The notes below the pieces were generated by a model. It did not search any database, was not told where the DNA came from, and saw only the letters and a list, made by a program, of their open reading frames with translations. A stretch of 35,143 nt of DNA from Oscillospiraceae bacterium (lineage in GTDB: Bacteria; Bacillota_A; Clostridia; Oscillospirales; Oscillospiraceae). Positions 7,809 through 15,458 of this stretch are shown here, one piece after another. The stretch lies in assembly GCA_024690695.1 (NCBI GenBank), contig JAILOS010000096.1:1-35143 (forward strand), in the 5' to 3' direction. The translations under genes and the position numbers were made by a program. Position 1 is the first letter of the stretch, and each line of letters opens with the position of its first letter.

Positions 7809-9532
7809 TTGCCGAGCGCCTCGGCGTAGGCAAGATAGCGGCCCATCGCCTCATGGCAGGCCTCCCGGCTGGCGCCGCGCACGAGCAGATAGATCTTGAT
7901 CTTCGGCTCGGTGCCGGAGGGACGGATGATGAAGCTGCTGCCGTCGCCGAGCTCGAAATACAGGACATTCGAGCCCTGGAACGGCGTGCGGCCCACCTTG
8001 CCGAGACCCGGAACGGTGAGGACGCCTTCGAGATAATCGCGCTCGCGCACGACCTCGACGCCGCCGATCTCCTTCGGCGGATCGCTGCGCATCCCGGCCA
8101 TCAGGGCCTCCATCTTCTGCAGGCCGTCGAGACCGGGCATCACGAGGTTGAGGGTCTTCTCCTCGAAAGCGCCGTACTTCTCGTATAGCGCGTCCATCGC
8201 GTCGAGCAGCGTCATGCCCTTGCGGTGGTAATGCGCGGCCATCTCGGCCACGAGCAGGGAGGCGGTGACGGCGTCCTTGTCGCGGACGAAATCGCCCATC
8301 ATGTAGCCGTAGCTCTCCTCATAGGCGAAGATATACTTGTAGCTGCCGGCGGCCTCCCACTCGGCCACGCGCTCGGCCATGAACTTGAAACCGGTGAAGG
8401 TTTCCTCATGGTGGACGCCGTTGGCCTCCGCGACAACGCGGGCCATGCCGGTAGTGACGATGCTGTTCACCGTGCCGGGGTTTGCCGGCATCGTGCCGGT
8501 CGCCTTGCGGGCCTGGATGATATAGTCGAGCAGAAGCACGCCCAGTTGGTTGCCGGTAATGCTGACGTAGTCGTCGCCCTTGCGGACCATCGTGCCGATC
8601 CGGTCGGAGTCCGGGTCGGTGCCGATGATCAGATCGCTGCCGACCTTGCGGGCGAGATCGACCGCGAGGTAGAAGCCCTCGGGATTCTCCGGGTTGGGGC
8701 TGACGACGGTGGGGAAGCTGCCGTCGATGACCATCTGCTCGGGCACGGGGTAGAGGTGCTTGATGCCCAGACGGCGCAGCGCCTCCGGCACCAGCTTGTA
8801 GCCGCAGCCGTGGAAGGGCGTGTAGACGATTTTGAACTCGTCGGCGACGGCGGCGACGGCTTCCCGGTCGATGGCCATCGCCATGACCTCCTGAAGGAAA
8901 GCCTCGTCGGTCTCCTCGCCGAGGAGCTCGATGCGCCCGTCGGCAACGGCCTCTTCGAACGCGCAGGTTTTGAAGCCGGTGAAGATGTCGATCTGCTCCA
9001 TCTGAAGGGCGATGGCGTCCGCCTTCTGCGGCGGGAGCTGCGCGCCGTCGGACCAGTAGACCTTATAGCCGTTGTACTCCTTCGGGTTATGGCTGGCGGT
9101 GACGTTCAGACCGGCTGCGCAGCCGTAGTGCAGCACGGCGAAGCTGAGCTCCGGCGTGGGGCGCAGCTCGTCGAAAAGACGGACCCGGATGCCGTTGGCG
9201 GCCATGACGCAGGCGGCCTCGCGCGCGAACTTCACGCCGTTGAGCCGGCAGTCATGCGCAATCGCGATGCCCTTCTCCATCGCCTCGGGGCCCTCGGCGA
9301 TAATGACGTTGGCAAAAGCCTGGGTGGCGTGACGGATGACGTGCACGTTCATGTGGTGCAGGCCGACCTTCATCGTGCCGCGCAGACCGGCGGTACCGAA
9401 GGACAGCGGGGCGTAAAAGCGGTTTTCGATCTCCTTTTCGTCTCCGGCGATCGCATTGAGCTCGGCCCACTCCTCCTCGTTGAGGGCGGGGCTGTCCAGC
9501 CAGTGCTGGTATTCTTCCTTATAGTTGCTCAT
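7805..9532 (-). CDS. Phosphoglucomutase/phosphomannomutase (alpha-D-phosphohexomutase)
   Basis: The 575-residue protein has all four hallmarks of the alpha-phosphohexomutase superfamily. These are the active-site phosphoserine loop TASHNP (residues 145-150, Ser147), the metal-binding loop GTDPDSDR (residues 304-311), the sugar-binding EESYGY segment, and the phosphate-binding RPSGTEPK near the C-terminus. It interconverts hexose 1- and 6-phosphates, supplying glucose-1-phosphate for cell-wall and glycan precursors. I start at ATG 9532 (MSNYKEEYQHW), preceded by GGAGAAGGAG. A start at 9577 would add 15 charged residues atypical of the family. It overlaps the DUF2007 gene by 14 bases, and its end overlaps the transporter gene by ATGA. 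Confidence 0.93.
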   Translation of the reverse strand: MSNYKEEYQHWLDSPALNEEEWAELNAIAGDEKEIENRFYAPLSFGTAGLRGTMKVGLHHMNVHVIRHATQAFANVIIAEGPEAMEKGIAIAHDCRLNGVKFAREAACVMAANGIRVRLFDELRPTPELSFAVLHYGCAAGLNVTASHNPKEYNGYKVYWSDGAQLPPQKADAIALQMEQIDIFTGFKTCAFEEAVADGRIELLGEETDEAFLQEVMAMAIDREAVAAVADEFKIVYTPFHGCGYKLVPEALRRLGIKHLYPVPEQMVIDGSFPTVVSPNPENPEGFYLAVDLARKVGSDLIIGTDPDSDRIGTMVRKGDDYVSITGNQLGVLLLDYIIQARKATGTMPANPGTVNSIVTTGMARVVAEANGVHHEETFTGFKFMAERVAEWEAAGSYKYIFAYEESYGYMMGDFVRDKDAVTASLLVAEMAAHYHRKGMTLLDAMDALYEKYGAFEEKTLNLVMPGLDGLQKMEALMAGMRSDPPKEIGGVEVVRERDYLEGVLTVPGLGKVGRTPFQGSNVLYFELGDGSSFIIRPSGTEPKIKIYLLVRGASREACHEAMGRYLAYAEALGK

Positions 9533-9845
9533 GGTCTTCGACTCCTTCTCCTTCACAAAGCGCTTTCGCGTCTTCATAGAGGCTCTCGGGAACGTATACG
9601 TCCACGCCCCAGCCGCTCACGCCCAGCACGACGCGCCCGAAGGACCCGTCGCCGGGGTAGAGGCGCAGACAGGGGATCTGATAGGCCTCAAGCATATTAA
9701 CCAACAATTCGTCGCCCATGTCAAGGTTTTTTTCGCTTCTCAGCAGGACCGGGCGCTCCGGGCACCCTTGCGCATCCTTCGGCCAGCGTTCGAGCAGCGA
9801 GCGATATTCGCTCCGGCCCCATTCGACGTTCAAATCTCCAGCCAT
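9519..9845 (-). CDS. DUF2007-like putative signal-transducing protein
   Basis: The 108-residue protein has the small alpha/beta pattern of DUF2007 (PF09413): an extended strand, a helix ELLVNMLEAYQIPCLRL, then GVDVYVPESLYEDAKALC at the C-terminus. The family is found in many bacteria, often as a small partner, and has no firm function. ATG 9845 has a strong AAAGGAGG site. It sits 25 bases after rlmH and overlaps the next gene by 14 bases, so it is an internal member of the murA operon. Confidence 0.7.
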   Translation of the reverse strand: MAGDLNVEWGRSEYRSLLERWPKDAQGCPERPVLLRSEKNLDMGDELLVNMLEAYQIPCLRLYPGDGSFGRVVLGVSGWGVDVYVPESLYEDAKALCEGEGVEDHEQL

Positions 9846-9870
9846 GATAATCCTCCTTTAATAATAACGG

Positions 9871-10353
9871 CTACTTATGATACCGCGAGCCTTCGTTGAT
9901 TTTGAAGCCACGGTAGATCTGTTCGGCCAGCATGACGCGCGCCAGATGGTGCGGGAAGGTCATCTGCGACAGGCTGAGCCGACGGTCGGCCCGGGTCTTG
10001 ACTGCGGGAGAGAGACCGAAGGAGCCGCCGATGATGAAGCAGAGCTTCGGTTTGCCCGAGCCCTCGCGCTCGGCGATCAGCCGGGCCATGCCCTCGCTCG
10101 GCATCTGGCTCCCCTCCACGCACAGCGCGGCGACGAAGGCGTCCGGCGGGATCGCCCGCAGCACCTCCGCGCCCTCGCGCTCGAGCGCCGCGGCGATCTC
10201 CCGGGGGGAGGGAGCGTCCGGCAGCCGCGCTTCGGCGATCTCCGCAAGCTCCAGCCGGCAATAGGCGCCGAGGCGCTTGCGGTATTCCTCAAAGGCGTCG
10301 ATATAGAATTTCTCCCGCATCCTTCCGACGCAGACGAGCTTGACGTTCAGCAT
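9871..10353 (-). CDS. rlmH: 23S rRNA (pseudouridine1915-N3)-methyltransferase RlmH
   Basis: At 160 residues it matches the normal length of this SPOUT-family enzyme. It begins MLNVKLVCVGRMREKFY, has the SAM-binding knot segment LCFIIGGSFGLSP, and ends with the diagnostic LSLSQMTFPHHLARVMLAEQIYRGFKI and YHK tail. RlmH methylates pseudouridine 1915 in helix 69 of 23S rRNA on the assembled ribosome. Its start overlaps the walJ end by 7 bases and has GGGGAGGAG upstream. The walJ-rlmH neighbourhood is common in Firmicutes. Confidence 0.97.
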   Translation of the reverse strand: MLNVKLVCVGRMREKFYIDAFEEYRKRLGAYCRLELAEIAEARLPDAPSPREIAAALEREGAEVLRAIPPDAFVAALCVEGSQMPSEGMARLIAEREGSGKPKLCFIIGGSFGLSPAVKTRADRRLSLSQMTFPHHLARVMLAEQIYRGFKINEGSRYHK

Positions 10354-11126
10354 GGCTCCTCCCCGCAGATCTCCAGCTCCAGCGGCCCGAGCGGCGGCGC
10401 GCAGAAAAGCTCCGCTCCGAGCCCCTCGAGCGCGGCGCCGACGGCGGCCAGCGCGAGCTCCGGCCGGTTGTTCTCCCGGCTCAGATGGCCGAGGATCAGC
10501 TTTTTCGTGCCGCCGGCGGCGAGCTGGCGCGCTAAAAGCGCGCAGTCGGCGTTGCTCAGATGTCCGTGCGGCGAGAGGATCCGCCGCTTGAGCGGGATCG
10601 GATAAGGCCCGTCGCGGAGCATCTGCACGTCGTGATTGGCCTCGATCAGCACGGCGTCCGCGCCGGTAAGCCCGCGGCGGATCTCCTCCGTCACGCAGCC
10701 CATGTCGGTCGCCAGTGCGAAAACGCCCGAGCCCTCGACGCGGTAGCCCACGCTCTCGTCGGTATCGTGCGGCGTATGGAAGGCCGTCACGCGGAATTCT
10801 CCGAGCGAAAAAGGCTCGCCTACCGGGATGATCCGCAGCCGCTCCTGCAGCGAAGGCAGCAGCCCGAGCAGCCGGTTCGCCACCGTGTGCGGCGCGTAGA
10901 CTGCCACATCGGTGCAGCGCGCCATCGTCTGCAGACCGTATATATGATCGGAGTGCTCATGTGTGATGAGCACTCCGCCGATATCGCGCCACGCAAGTCC
11001 ACGGGAGAACAGAAAGCTCTGGATTCTGCGCGTGGAGATCCCGGCGTCGATCAATAGATTCGTTTGTCGGCCCGACAGCAGCAGACAGTTGCCGCCGGAG
11101 CCGCTGGCAAGAACGCTGAGCCGCAT
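10347..11126 (-). CDS. walJ: WalJ/YycJ-type metallo-beta-lactamase-fold hydrolase
   Basis: The 259-residue protein opens with MRLSVLASGSGGNCLLL. It has the metal-binding THEHSDH motif (residues 55-61), further ligands in HTPHDTDESVGY and ATDMGCV, and SPHGHLSNADCA. This pattern is typical of YycJ/WalJ, a predicted nuclease-like MBL protein linked in Firmicutes to coordination of cell division with DNA replication. In model Firmicutes it lies with walRK, but here it lies between murA and rlmH and no walRK genes are present. Its ATG shares a base with the murA stop (TGATG), implying coupling. Confidence 0.88.
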   Translation of the reverse strand: MRLSVLASGSGGNCLLLSGRQTNLLIDAGISTRRIQSFLFSRGLAWRDIGGVLITHEHSDHIYGLQTMARCTDVAVYAPHTVANRLLGLLPSLQERLRIIPVGEPFSLGEFRVTAFHTPHDTDESVGYRVEGSGVFALATDMGCVTEEIRRGLTGADAVLIEANHDVQMLRDGPYPIPLKRRILSPHGHLSNADCALLARQLAAGGTKKLILGHLSRENNRPELALAAVGAALEGLGAELFCAPPLGPLELEICGEEPC

Positions 11127-12442
11127 CAGCTCACGTAGACGATGCGGTCGGCCCCCTCGGCCTCCTCCGGCTCGCTGACGACCCGGATGTTCGCGCCCAG
11201 CGCGTTGAGCTTGCCGACGAAGTTCTCATAGCCGCGCTCGATATAGTGCACGTCCTCGACCTCGGTCACGCCCTTGGCGCACATGCCGGCGATGACCATC
11301 GCGGCGCCCGCGCGCAGATCGCAGGCCTGCACGACGGCGCCCGTCAGCTTCGCGGAGCCCTCGAACACGGCCATGCGGCCGTCCACCTGGCACTCGGCGC
11401 CCATTTTGCGCAGCTCGTTGACGTACTTGAACCGGTTGTCGTAAATGCCCTCGGTGATGATGGAGGTGCCGCTGGCCATCGACAGCAGCGCGCCCATCTG
11501 CGGCTGCATGTCGGTCGGGAAGCCGGGGTAGGGCAGGGTCTTGATGTTCGCGCGGCGCAGATTGCTCGCGCCCTTGACGAGCACGGAATCCTCGTACTCC
11601 TGCACGATCGTGCCGGTTTCGCGGAGCTTCGCGCTGATGCAGTCGAGATGCTTGGGGATCACGTTCTTCACCAGCACCTCGCCGCCGGTCGCGGCCGCGG
11701 CGACCATGTAGGTGCCGGCCTCGATCTGGTCTGGAATGATGGTATAGGAGCCGCCGTGCAGCTTCTCAACGCCGATGACCTTCACGGTGTCGGTGCCGGC
11801 GCCGCGGATGTCGGCGCCCATGGAGTTGAGGAAGTTGGCGAGGTCGACGATATGCGGCTCGCGGGCGGCGTTTTCGATGATTGTGCGGCCCTGGGCCAGC
11901 GTCGCGGCGAGGATGATGTTCATCGTCGCGCCGACGGAGACCTTGTCAAGGTAGATGCGGGCACCGTGGAGACGGCCGTCGCGCGCGTCGGCATAGACAA
12001 AGCCGTTTTTGATATCCACGTCGGCGCCGAGAGCCGTCATGCCCTTGATATGCTGCTCGATCGGGCGCACGCCGAAGTTGCAGCCGCCGGGCATCGTGGT
12101 CTTGGCCGAGCCGAAGCGGCCGAGCATCGCACCGATGAGGTAGTAGGAGGCGCGGATCTTGCGGGTGAGATCGAAGGGGGCGTCCTGGAAGCGGACCTTC
12201 GTGCAGTCGATCTCGATCGTGGATTTATTGATAAAGCTGACCTTCGCGCCGAGGTGGCTGAGAATCGTCAGCAGCATGTCGGTGTCGCTGATCTGGGGGA
12301 TGTTTTCAATACGGCAGACGCCGTCTACCATCAAAGCTGCGGGAATGATCGCAACGGCCGCGTTCTTCGCACCGCTGATCTCGACCTCTCCGCGGAGGAT
12401 CGTTCCGCCCTGAATAACATATTTATCCAAAGTAATAGTCAC
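11126..12442 (-). CDS. murA: UDP-N-acetylglucosamine 1-carboxyvinyltransferase
   Basis: This 438-residue protein matches MurA in length and motifs. The KN pair at residues 26-27 lies in GEVEISGAKNAA, the catalytic Cys is residue 121 in MPGGCNFGVRPIEQH, and IPDQIEAGTYMVAAA follows. It transfers enolpyruvate to UDP-GlcNAc, the first committed step of peptidoglycan synthesis. Having Cys rather than Asp predicts fosfomycin sensitivity of the enzyme, from family knowledge. The GTG at 12442 directly abuts its AGGAAGG site. The in-frame TTG at 12430, giving the usual MDKYVIQGG beginning, is better spaced and may be the true start. It is the first gene of a seven-gene operon. Confidence 0.96.
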   Translation of the reverse strand: MTITLDKYVIQGGTILRGEVEISGAKNAAVAIIPAALMVDGVCRIENIPQISDTDMLLTILSHLGAKVSFINKSTIEIDCTKVRFQDAPFDLTRKIRASYYLIGAMLGRFGSAKTTMPGGCNFGVRPIEQHIKGMTALGADVDIKNGFVYADARDGRLHGARIYLDKVSVGATMNIILAATLAQGRTIIENAAREPHIVDLANFLNSMGADIRGAGTDTVKVIGVEKLHGGSYTIIPDQIEAGTYMVAAAATGGEVLVKNVIPKHLDCISAKLRETGTIVQEYEDSVLVKGASNLRRANIKTLPYPGFPTDMQPQMGALLSMASGTSIITEGIYDNRFKYVNELRKMGAECQVDGRMAVFEGSAKLTGAVVQACDLRAGAAMVIAGMCAKGVTEVEDVHYIERGYENFVGKLNALGANIRVVSEPEEAEGADRIVYVS

Positions 12443-12482
12443 CCTTCCTGATGCTGCGCGCCACAGGATCTGCAGCCCGCCA

Positions 12483-12511
12483 ATTATTTATTCTACCACA
12501 TCTTGTGTCAA
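12483..12511 (-). promoter_or_regulatory. Promoter of the murA operon
   Basis: Minus strand: a perfect TTGACA (12511-12506), 17-base spacer, then AATAAT (12488-12483). It lies about 40 bases before the murA start and appears to drive all genes down to the terminator at 6641-6685. Confidence 0.7.
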
Positions 12512-12557
12512 AGAGCAAGCTTTATTTTGTCCGCACGGGAGCGCGGGCATGGGGGGA

Positions 12558-13100
12558 TCATGCGGAATGATTCAGAAACGCGTCGGCCTTGAGCACCGCG
12601 ACGATCGTCTTCGCGTCGTCGATCTCGTTGTTCATCACCATGCGCTTGAGCTCTGCGAGCGGGATCTTCTCCACGTTCAGGAATTCATCCTCGTCCGGAT
12701 GGCTGTTGCCGGGGTGGAGACCCAGCGCAAGATAGATGTGCAGCACTTCGCTGGAGAAGCCGGGCGAGGTGCAGCAGGCGCCGAGATCGACCAGCCGGTC
12801 GGCCCGGAAGCCGGTCTCCTCAGACAGCTCGCGCACGGCGCAGTCGAGGGGGTCCTCCCCGTACTCCAGCTTGCCGGCCGGAGCCTCCAGCATCATGCGC
12901 CCGAAGGGGTAGCGGAACTGACGGACCATCGAGCACACGCCGTTTTCATCCACCGGCAGGATCGTGACGCCGCCGGGATGCTCCACAACCTCGCGCCTGA
13001 CGATCTTTCCGTTGACGAGCTCGGCCCGGTCCAGCCGGACGGTGACGATCACGCCCTTGTATTTGATTTCCCCGTCGATCCGCTTTTCCGAGTAGTCCAA
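12558..13100 (-). CDS. Nudix hydrolase, ADP-ribose/ADP-sugar pyrophosphatase type
   Basis: The complete Nudix box GKLEYGEDPLDCAVRELSEETGF is present around residues 76-98. It is preceded by the FRYPFGRMMLEAPAG segment and followed by the PGFSSEVLHIYLA segment typical of ADP-ribose pyrophosphatases (NudF-like). It would hydrolyse ADP-ribose or related ADP-sugars to AMP and sugar phosphate, requiring Mg2+. I prefer the TTG start at 13100 (giving MDYSEKRI): GAGG lies 8 bases upstream, whereas the ATG at 13127 has no ribosome site. The protein is then 180 residues. It is a single gene, separated from murA by the murA promoter region. Confidence 0.9.
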   Translation of the reverse strand: MDYSEKRIDGEIKYKGVIVTVRLDRAELVNGKIVRREVVEHPGGVTILPVDENGVCSMVRQFRYPFGRMMLEAPAGKLEYGEDPLDCAVRELSEETGFRADRLVDLGACCTSPGFSSEVLHIYLALGLHPGNSHPDEDEFLNVEKIPLAELKRMVMNNEIDDAKTIVAVLKADAFLNHSA

Positions 13101-13173
13101 GTCGATCGCCTCTTTCCGAACCGTCATAATAAAAATGATTTACAGAAAACGATTTACATAATTCCTATTTGGC

Positions 13174-13182
13174 AGTATAACA
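13174..13182 (-). promoter_or_regulatory. Extended -10 promoter for the Nudix gene
   Basis: On the minus strand TGTTATACT (13182-13174) is an extended -10 element. No good -35 is visible. It lies in the AT-rich gap between the two divergent genes. Confidence 0.45.
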
Positions 13183-13292
13183 CATGCTTTTGACGATTTC
13201 CATATTTTTTGCATAGAAATTCGAGAAAATTTCCTATAAAATTGGTTTATACGAGCACTTTTTCGACAATTTGATGAATAGAAGGTTACAAC

Positions 13293-13535
13293 GTGGAGAC
13301 AGTTCTTGTCACAGCGGAAAACGTGGTGCTGCTGCTTGCGGCGGAGGAGCGCATCGAGCCGTGCGCGGCGATCCGGAGCTGCCTGCTCGAGCACGGTCTG
13401 GACCCCTGGGAACGGGCGGAGGCGGAGAGCTTTGAGCTCGGGGACGGGCGGCTGCTGCTGGCGCGGCCCTTCGGTCCGAGGCGGCAGCGCCTGGAAGGGG
13501 GAGTCCCGCGCCTTCGCCGCGCCGATCGTTCATAA
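13293..13535 (+). CDS. Small hypothetical protein upstream of smpB
   Basis: An 80-residue frame starts at GTG 13293 with GAAGG about 7 bases upstream and reads METVLVTAENVVLLLAAEER. It contains one Cys pair (residues 24 and 30) and a basic C-terminus. The AT-rich stretch before it ends exactly where the frame begins, and base use in the frame is that of the flanking genes. Both support a real gene. I recognise no family. It is immediately followed by the smpB promoter. A non-coding alternative is possible because it is short. Confidence 0.5.
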   Translation: METVLVTAENVVLLLAAEERIEPCAAIRSCLLEHGLDPWERAEAESFELGDGRLLLARPFGPRRQRLEGGVPRLRRADRS

Positions 13536-13562
13536 ATTATGCTTTTATTTTCCTTTTGTCTG

Positions 13563-13571
13563 TGGTATGAT
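13563..13571 (+). promoter_or_regulatory. Extended -10 promoter of smpB
   Basis: TGGTATGAT (13563-13571) is an extended -10 in an AT-rich stretch between the small gene and smpB. The -35 region is weak (TTTTAT near 13543). It predicts a start near 13578, about 25 bases before the TTG codon. Confidence 0.5.
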
Positions 13572-13603
13572 CATTGCGGTCCCGACGGAAGGGAGGGAGC
13601 GCT

Positions 13604-14074
13604 TTGGCAAAAGAGAAGGGCGTCAAGGAGATCTGCGCCAATCGGAAGGCTTTTCACGAGTATTTCGTGCTGGAGCGCTTCGAGGCCGGGATCGAGCTGG
13701 CCGGCACGGAGGTCAAGTCCGTCCGCGGCGGAGCGGTGAATCTGAAGGACGCGTTCTGCACGGTGAAGAACGGCGAGCTCTTTGTGCGCGGCATGCACAT
13801 CAGCCCCTATGAGCACGGCAATATTTTCAACAAAGACCCGGTGCGGCCCCGGCGGCTGCTGATGCACAAGCGTGAGATCCTGAAGCTCAACGCGCGCGTG
13901 ATGCAGGACGGCGTCGCGCTGATCCCGCTGTCGCTGTACTTCAGGGACGGGCGCGTGAAGGTGGAGCTCGGGCTCTGCAAGGGCAAGAAGCTGCACGACA
14001 AGCGAGACAGCGAGGCGGACCGCCAGGCAAAACGCGATATCGACCGGGCAATGAAAGAGAGGAACGACCTATGA
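13604..14074 (+). CDS. smpB: SsrA-binding protein SmpB
   Basis: The 156-residue protein has the SmpB core: [20 protein letters not shown], then [18 protein letters not shown], the [14 protein letters not shown] segment and a basic C-terminal tail rich in Lys/Arg. SmpB delivers tmRNA to stalled ribosomes; its tail takes the place of mRNA in the decoding centre. I chose the TTG start at 13604 because AAGGGAGG lies just upstream and the protein then begins [10 protein letters not shown], as usual. The frame remains open upstream to 13574 without a better site. It overlaps the cyclophilin gene by ATGA, and its partner RNA ssrA lies 0.6 kb downstream. Confidence 0.96.
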   Translation: MAKEKGVKEICANRKAFHEYFVLERFEAGIELAGTEVKSVRGGAVNLKDAFCTVKNGELFVRGMHISPYEHGNIFNKDPVRPRRLLMHKREILKLNARVMQDGVALIPLSLYFRDGRVKVELGLCKGKKLHDKRDSEADRQAKRDIDRAMKERNDL

Positions 14075-14589
14075 GCAATCCCATTGTCACTTTTGAGATG
14101 GAAAACGGCGACGTTTTCAAGGCTGAGCTCTATCCCGAGATCGCGCCGAACACGGTGAACAACTTTATTTCCCTGGTGAAGAAGGGCTTTTACGACGGCC
14201 TGATCTTCCACCGCGTGATCGAGGGCTTCATGATCCAGGGCGGCGACCCGAACGGCACCGGCGTCGGCGGCCCGGGCTATACGATCAAGGGCGAGTTTAC
14301 GGCCAACCGTTTCCGGAACGACCTGCGCCACGAGCGCGGCGTGCTGTCGATGGCGCGCACGATGGCGCCGAACTCGGCGGGCAGCCAGTTCTTCGTCATG
14401 CACGAAGACTCCCCGCATCTCGACGGGCAGTACGCGGCCTTCGGCAAGGTGATCGAGGGCATCGAGGCGGTGGACCGCATCGCCACCGTCCGCACCGACT
14501 ACAACGACCGTCCGCGCAAGCCGCAGGTGATGAAGAAGGTCACGGTAGAGACCTTCGGCGTGGATTACCCCGAGCCGGTCAAGGCCTGA
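14071..14589 (+). CDS. Peptidyl-prolyl cis-trans isomerase (cyclophilin type)
   Basis: The 172-residue protein has the cyclophilin fold signatures [54 protein letters not shown] and [10 protein letters not shown]. The catalytic Arg in FHRV and the QGGD and SQFF motifs are present. No signal peptide is seen, so it acts in the cytoplasm on proline bonds during folding. Its ATG overlaps the smpB stop (ATGA), so it is translated together with SmpB. Confidence 0.95.
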   Translation: MSNPIVTFEMENGDVFKAELYPEIAPNTVNNFISLVKKGFYDGLIFHRVIEGFMIQGGDPNGTGVGGPGYTIKGEFTANRFRNDLRHERGVLSMARTMAPNSAGSQFFVMHEDSPHLDGQYAAFGKVIEGIEAVDRIATVRTDYNDRPRKPQVMKKVTVETFGVDYPEPVKA

Positions 14590-14626
14590 TCCGGCTTTTG
14601 GGAGAACGGCCGCAGACTTCCGCCTT

Positions 14627-14663
14627 TCCCGGGAAAAGCCGGGTGAAGCGGCTTTTTCCGGGA
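14627..14663 (+). terminator. Hairpin after the cyclophilin gene, possible terminator
   Basis: A 15-bp stem with one G-U pair (14627-14641 with 14649-14663) carries T5 inside its right arm but no T-run after it. It may attenuate smpB-ppi transcription before ssrA. I see no convincing separate ssrA promoter between here and 14708. Confidence 0.5.
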
Positions 14664-14707
14664 GAGGAAGAAGGAAGGAGCGGAATGGAGCGAGTTTCTT
14701 CTGACGA

Positions 14708-15057
14708 GGGGGTGTACTGGTTTCGACGGGGGTGCGGAGGCAGGAACAGCGGGCGGATGCGCCTACCATCCTTAAAATGGGCGCCTTTTATAAATTAAAG
14801 AACAACAACGAACCTGTTCTTCTCGCTGCTTAATGCGCGAGCGTCCCACCCGGGAGGACCACGGCCCGGGATGGGGCGTCGATGAGTGGTGAACGTGCGT
14901 GCGCAAAGCTTTGAGCGCGCCATGCATCATGAAGCTACCAAGTCCCCGAGCGTGACGCTTCGCGCCGGGACGAGGGAATGTAAATAAGCGTCTGCGCCCG
15001 GAGAAATTCCTGTTAAAGCGCTTTCGGACGGGGGTTCGATTCCCCCCACCTCCACCA
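14708..15057 (+). ncRNA. ssrA: Transfer-messenger RNA (tmRNA)
   Basis: The 5' end GGGGGTG pairs with the 3' CACCTCC (one G-U pair) to form the acceptor stem. The tRNA-like part has the conserved TACTGGTTTCGACGGG segment and the T-arm GGGTTCGATTCCC. Encoded CCA ends it at 15057, giving 350 bases. The tag reading frame ends N-N-N-E-P-V-L-L-A-A followed by TAA at 14831-14833. No alanine codon is seen at the expected resume position, where AAG (14798) or TTA (14795) falls. The RNA rescues stalled ribosomes and tags proteins for proteolysis, working with SmpB encoded just upstream. Confidence 0.96.
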
Positions 15058-15060
15058 AAC

Positions 15061-15092
15061 AAAAAGCCCCGTGCCAAATCACGGGGCTTTTT
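15061..15092 (+). terminator. tmRNA terminator
   Basis: A 13-bp perfect stem (AAAAAGCCCCGTG and CACGGGGCTTTTT) with loop CCAAAT, followed by GTTT, begins three bases after the tmRNA CCA. Confidence 0.93.
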
Positions 15093-15100
15093 GTTTGAAA

Positions 15101-15206
15101 GGATCGGGAATCGAACGGGAGCGGAGTAAGGAAACGTGCCGGTGGCACGTTTCCCCCGCGACCCGGCCCGCCCCGCAGGGCGGGTCGATTTCCCCCACCT
15201 CCACCA
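15101..15206 (+). repeat. Degenerate second copy of the tmRNA 3' end with two hairpins
   Basis: The segment 15184-15206 repeats the tmRNA 3' end (T-arm through CCA) with 24 of 27 bases matching when extended to 15180. At 15106-15116 the 11 bases GGGAATCGAAC are an exact inverted copy of part of the T-arm. Between them are an 11-bp hairpin (15130-15140 with 15144-15154, loop GGT) and a 7-bp hairpin (15167-15173 with 15178-15184, loop CGCA). It may be an attachment-site scar left by an element that used ssrA as target, or part of the hairpin array that follows. Confidence 0.7.
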
Positions 15207-15210
15207 TGAA

Positions 15211-15246
15211 AAAAGCCTCTTTTGTCTGCTGACAAGAGAGGCTTTT
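15211..15246 (+). terminator. Second terminator after the tmRNA-end copy
   Basis: A 16-bp stem with one G-U pair (15211-15226 with 15231-15246, loop TGCT) starts with A-run and ends TTTT. It stands to the tmRNA-tail copy as the first terminator stands to the real tmRNA end. Confidence 0.75.
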
Positions 15247-15251
15247 GGAAC

Positions 15252-15425
15252 GATGTGTTCCGCTGGCGCGGAACGTGATGCGCCTTTCAGGCGTGATGCT
15301 TGCTTCGCAAGTGATGTGCGCTTCGAGCGTGACAGCGGAACACAACACATCATTGCGACCGCAGGGACAGCATCACTTTTGCCGCTTGCGGCAAATCATC
15401 ACTGGCCCGTCAGGGCAGACATCAC
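15252..15425. repeat. Hairpin array A with inverted GTGATG/CATCAC linkers
   Basis: Small hairpins stand side by side. These are GTTCCGC-TGGC-GCGGAAC (15257-15274), CGCCT-TTC-AGGCG (15281-15293), CTTGC-TTC-GCAAG (15299-15311), CGCT-TCG-AGCG (15319-15329), TTTGCCGC-TT-GCGGCAAA (15378-15395) and GCCC-GTCA-GGGC (15405-15416). On the left they are joined by GTGATG (15275, 15293, 15311). On the right they are joined by its complement CATCAC (15371, 15397, 15420; CATCA at 15348). AGCGGAACAC (15334-15343) is also an exact complement of 15255-15264. No protein-coding sense is evident. Confidence 0.8.
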
Positions 15426-15458
15426 TTATCCCCATCGCACCTTTCGCTTGCCGAAGGA

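Noticed and set aside
14772..15353. Minus-strand frames across tmRNA reading like VEVGGIEPPS and EIDPPCGAG
   Set aside because: They are antisense translations of the tmRNA 3' end and its degenerate copy, overlap a certain RNA gene, and have no ribosome site.
15252..15425. CRISPR array as an explanation for array A
   Set aside because: The recurring units are 6-base linkers that switch orientation half way, the spacers are themselves palindromes, and no cas genes are present.
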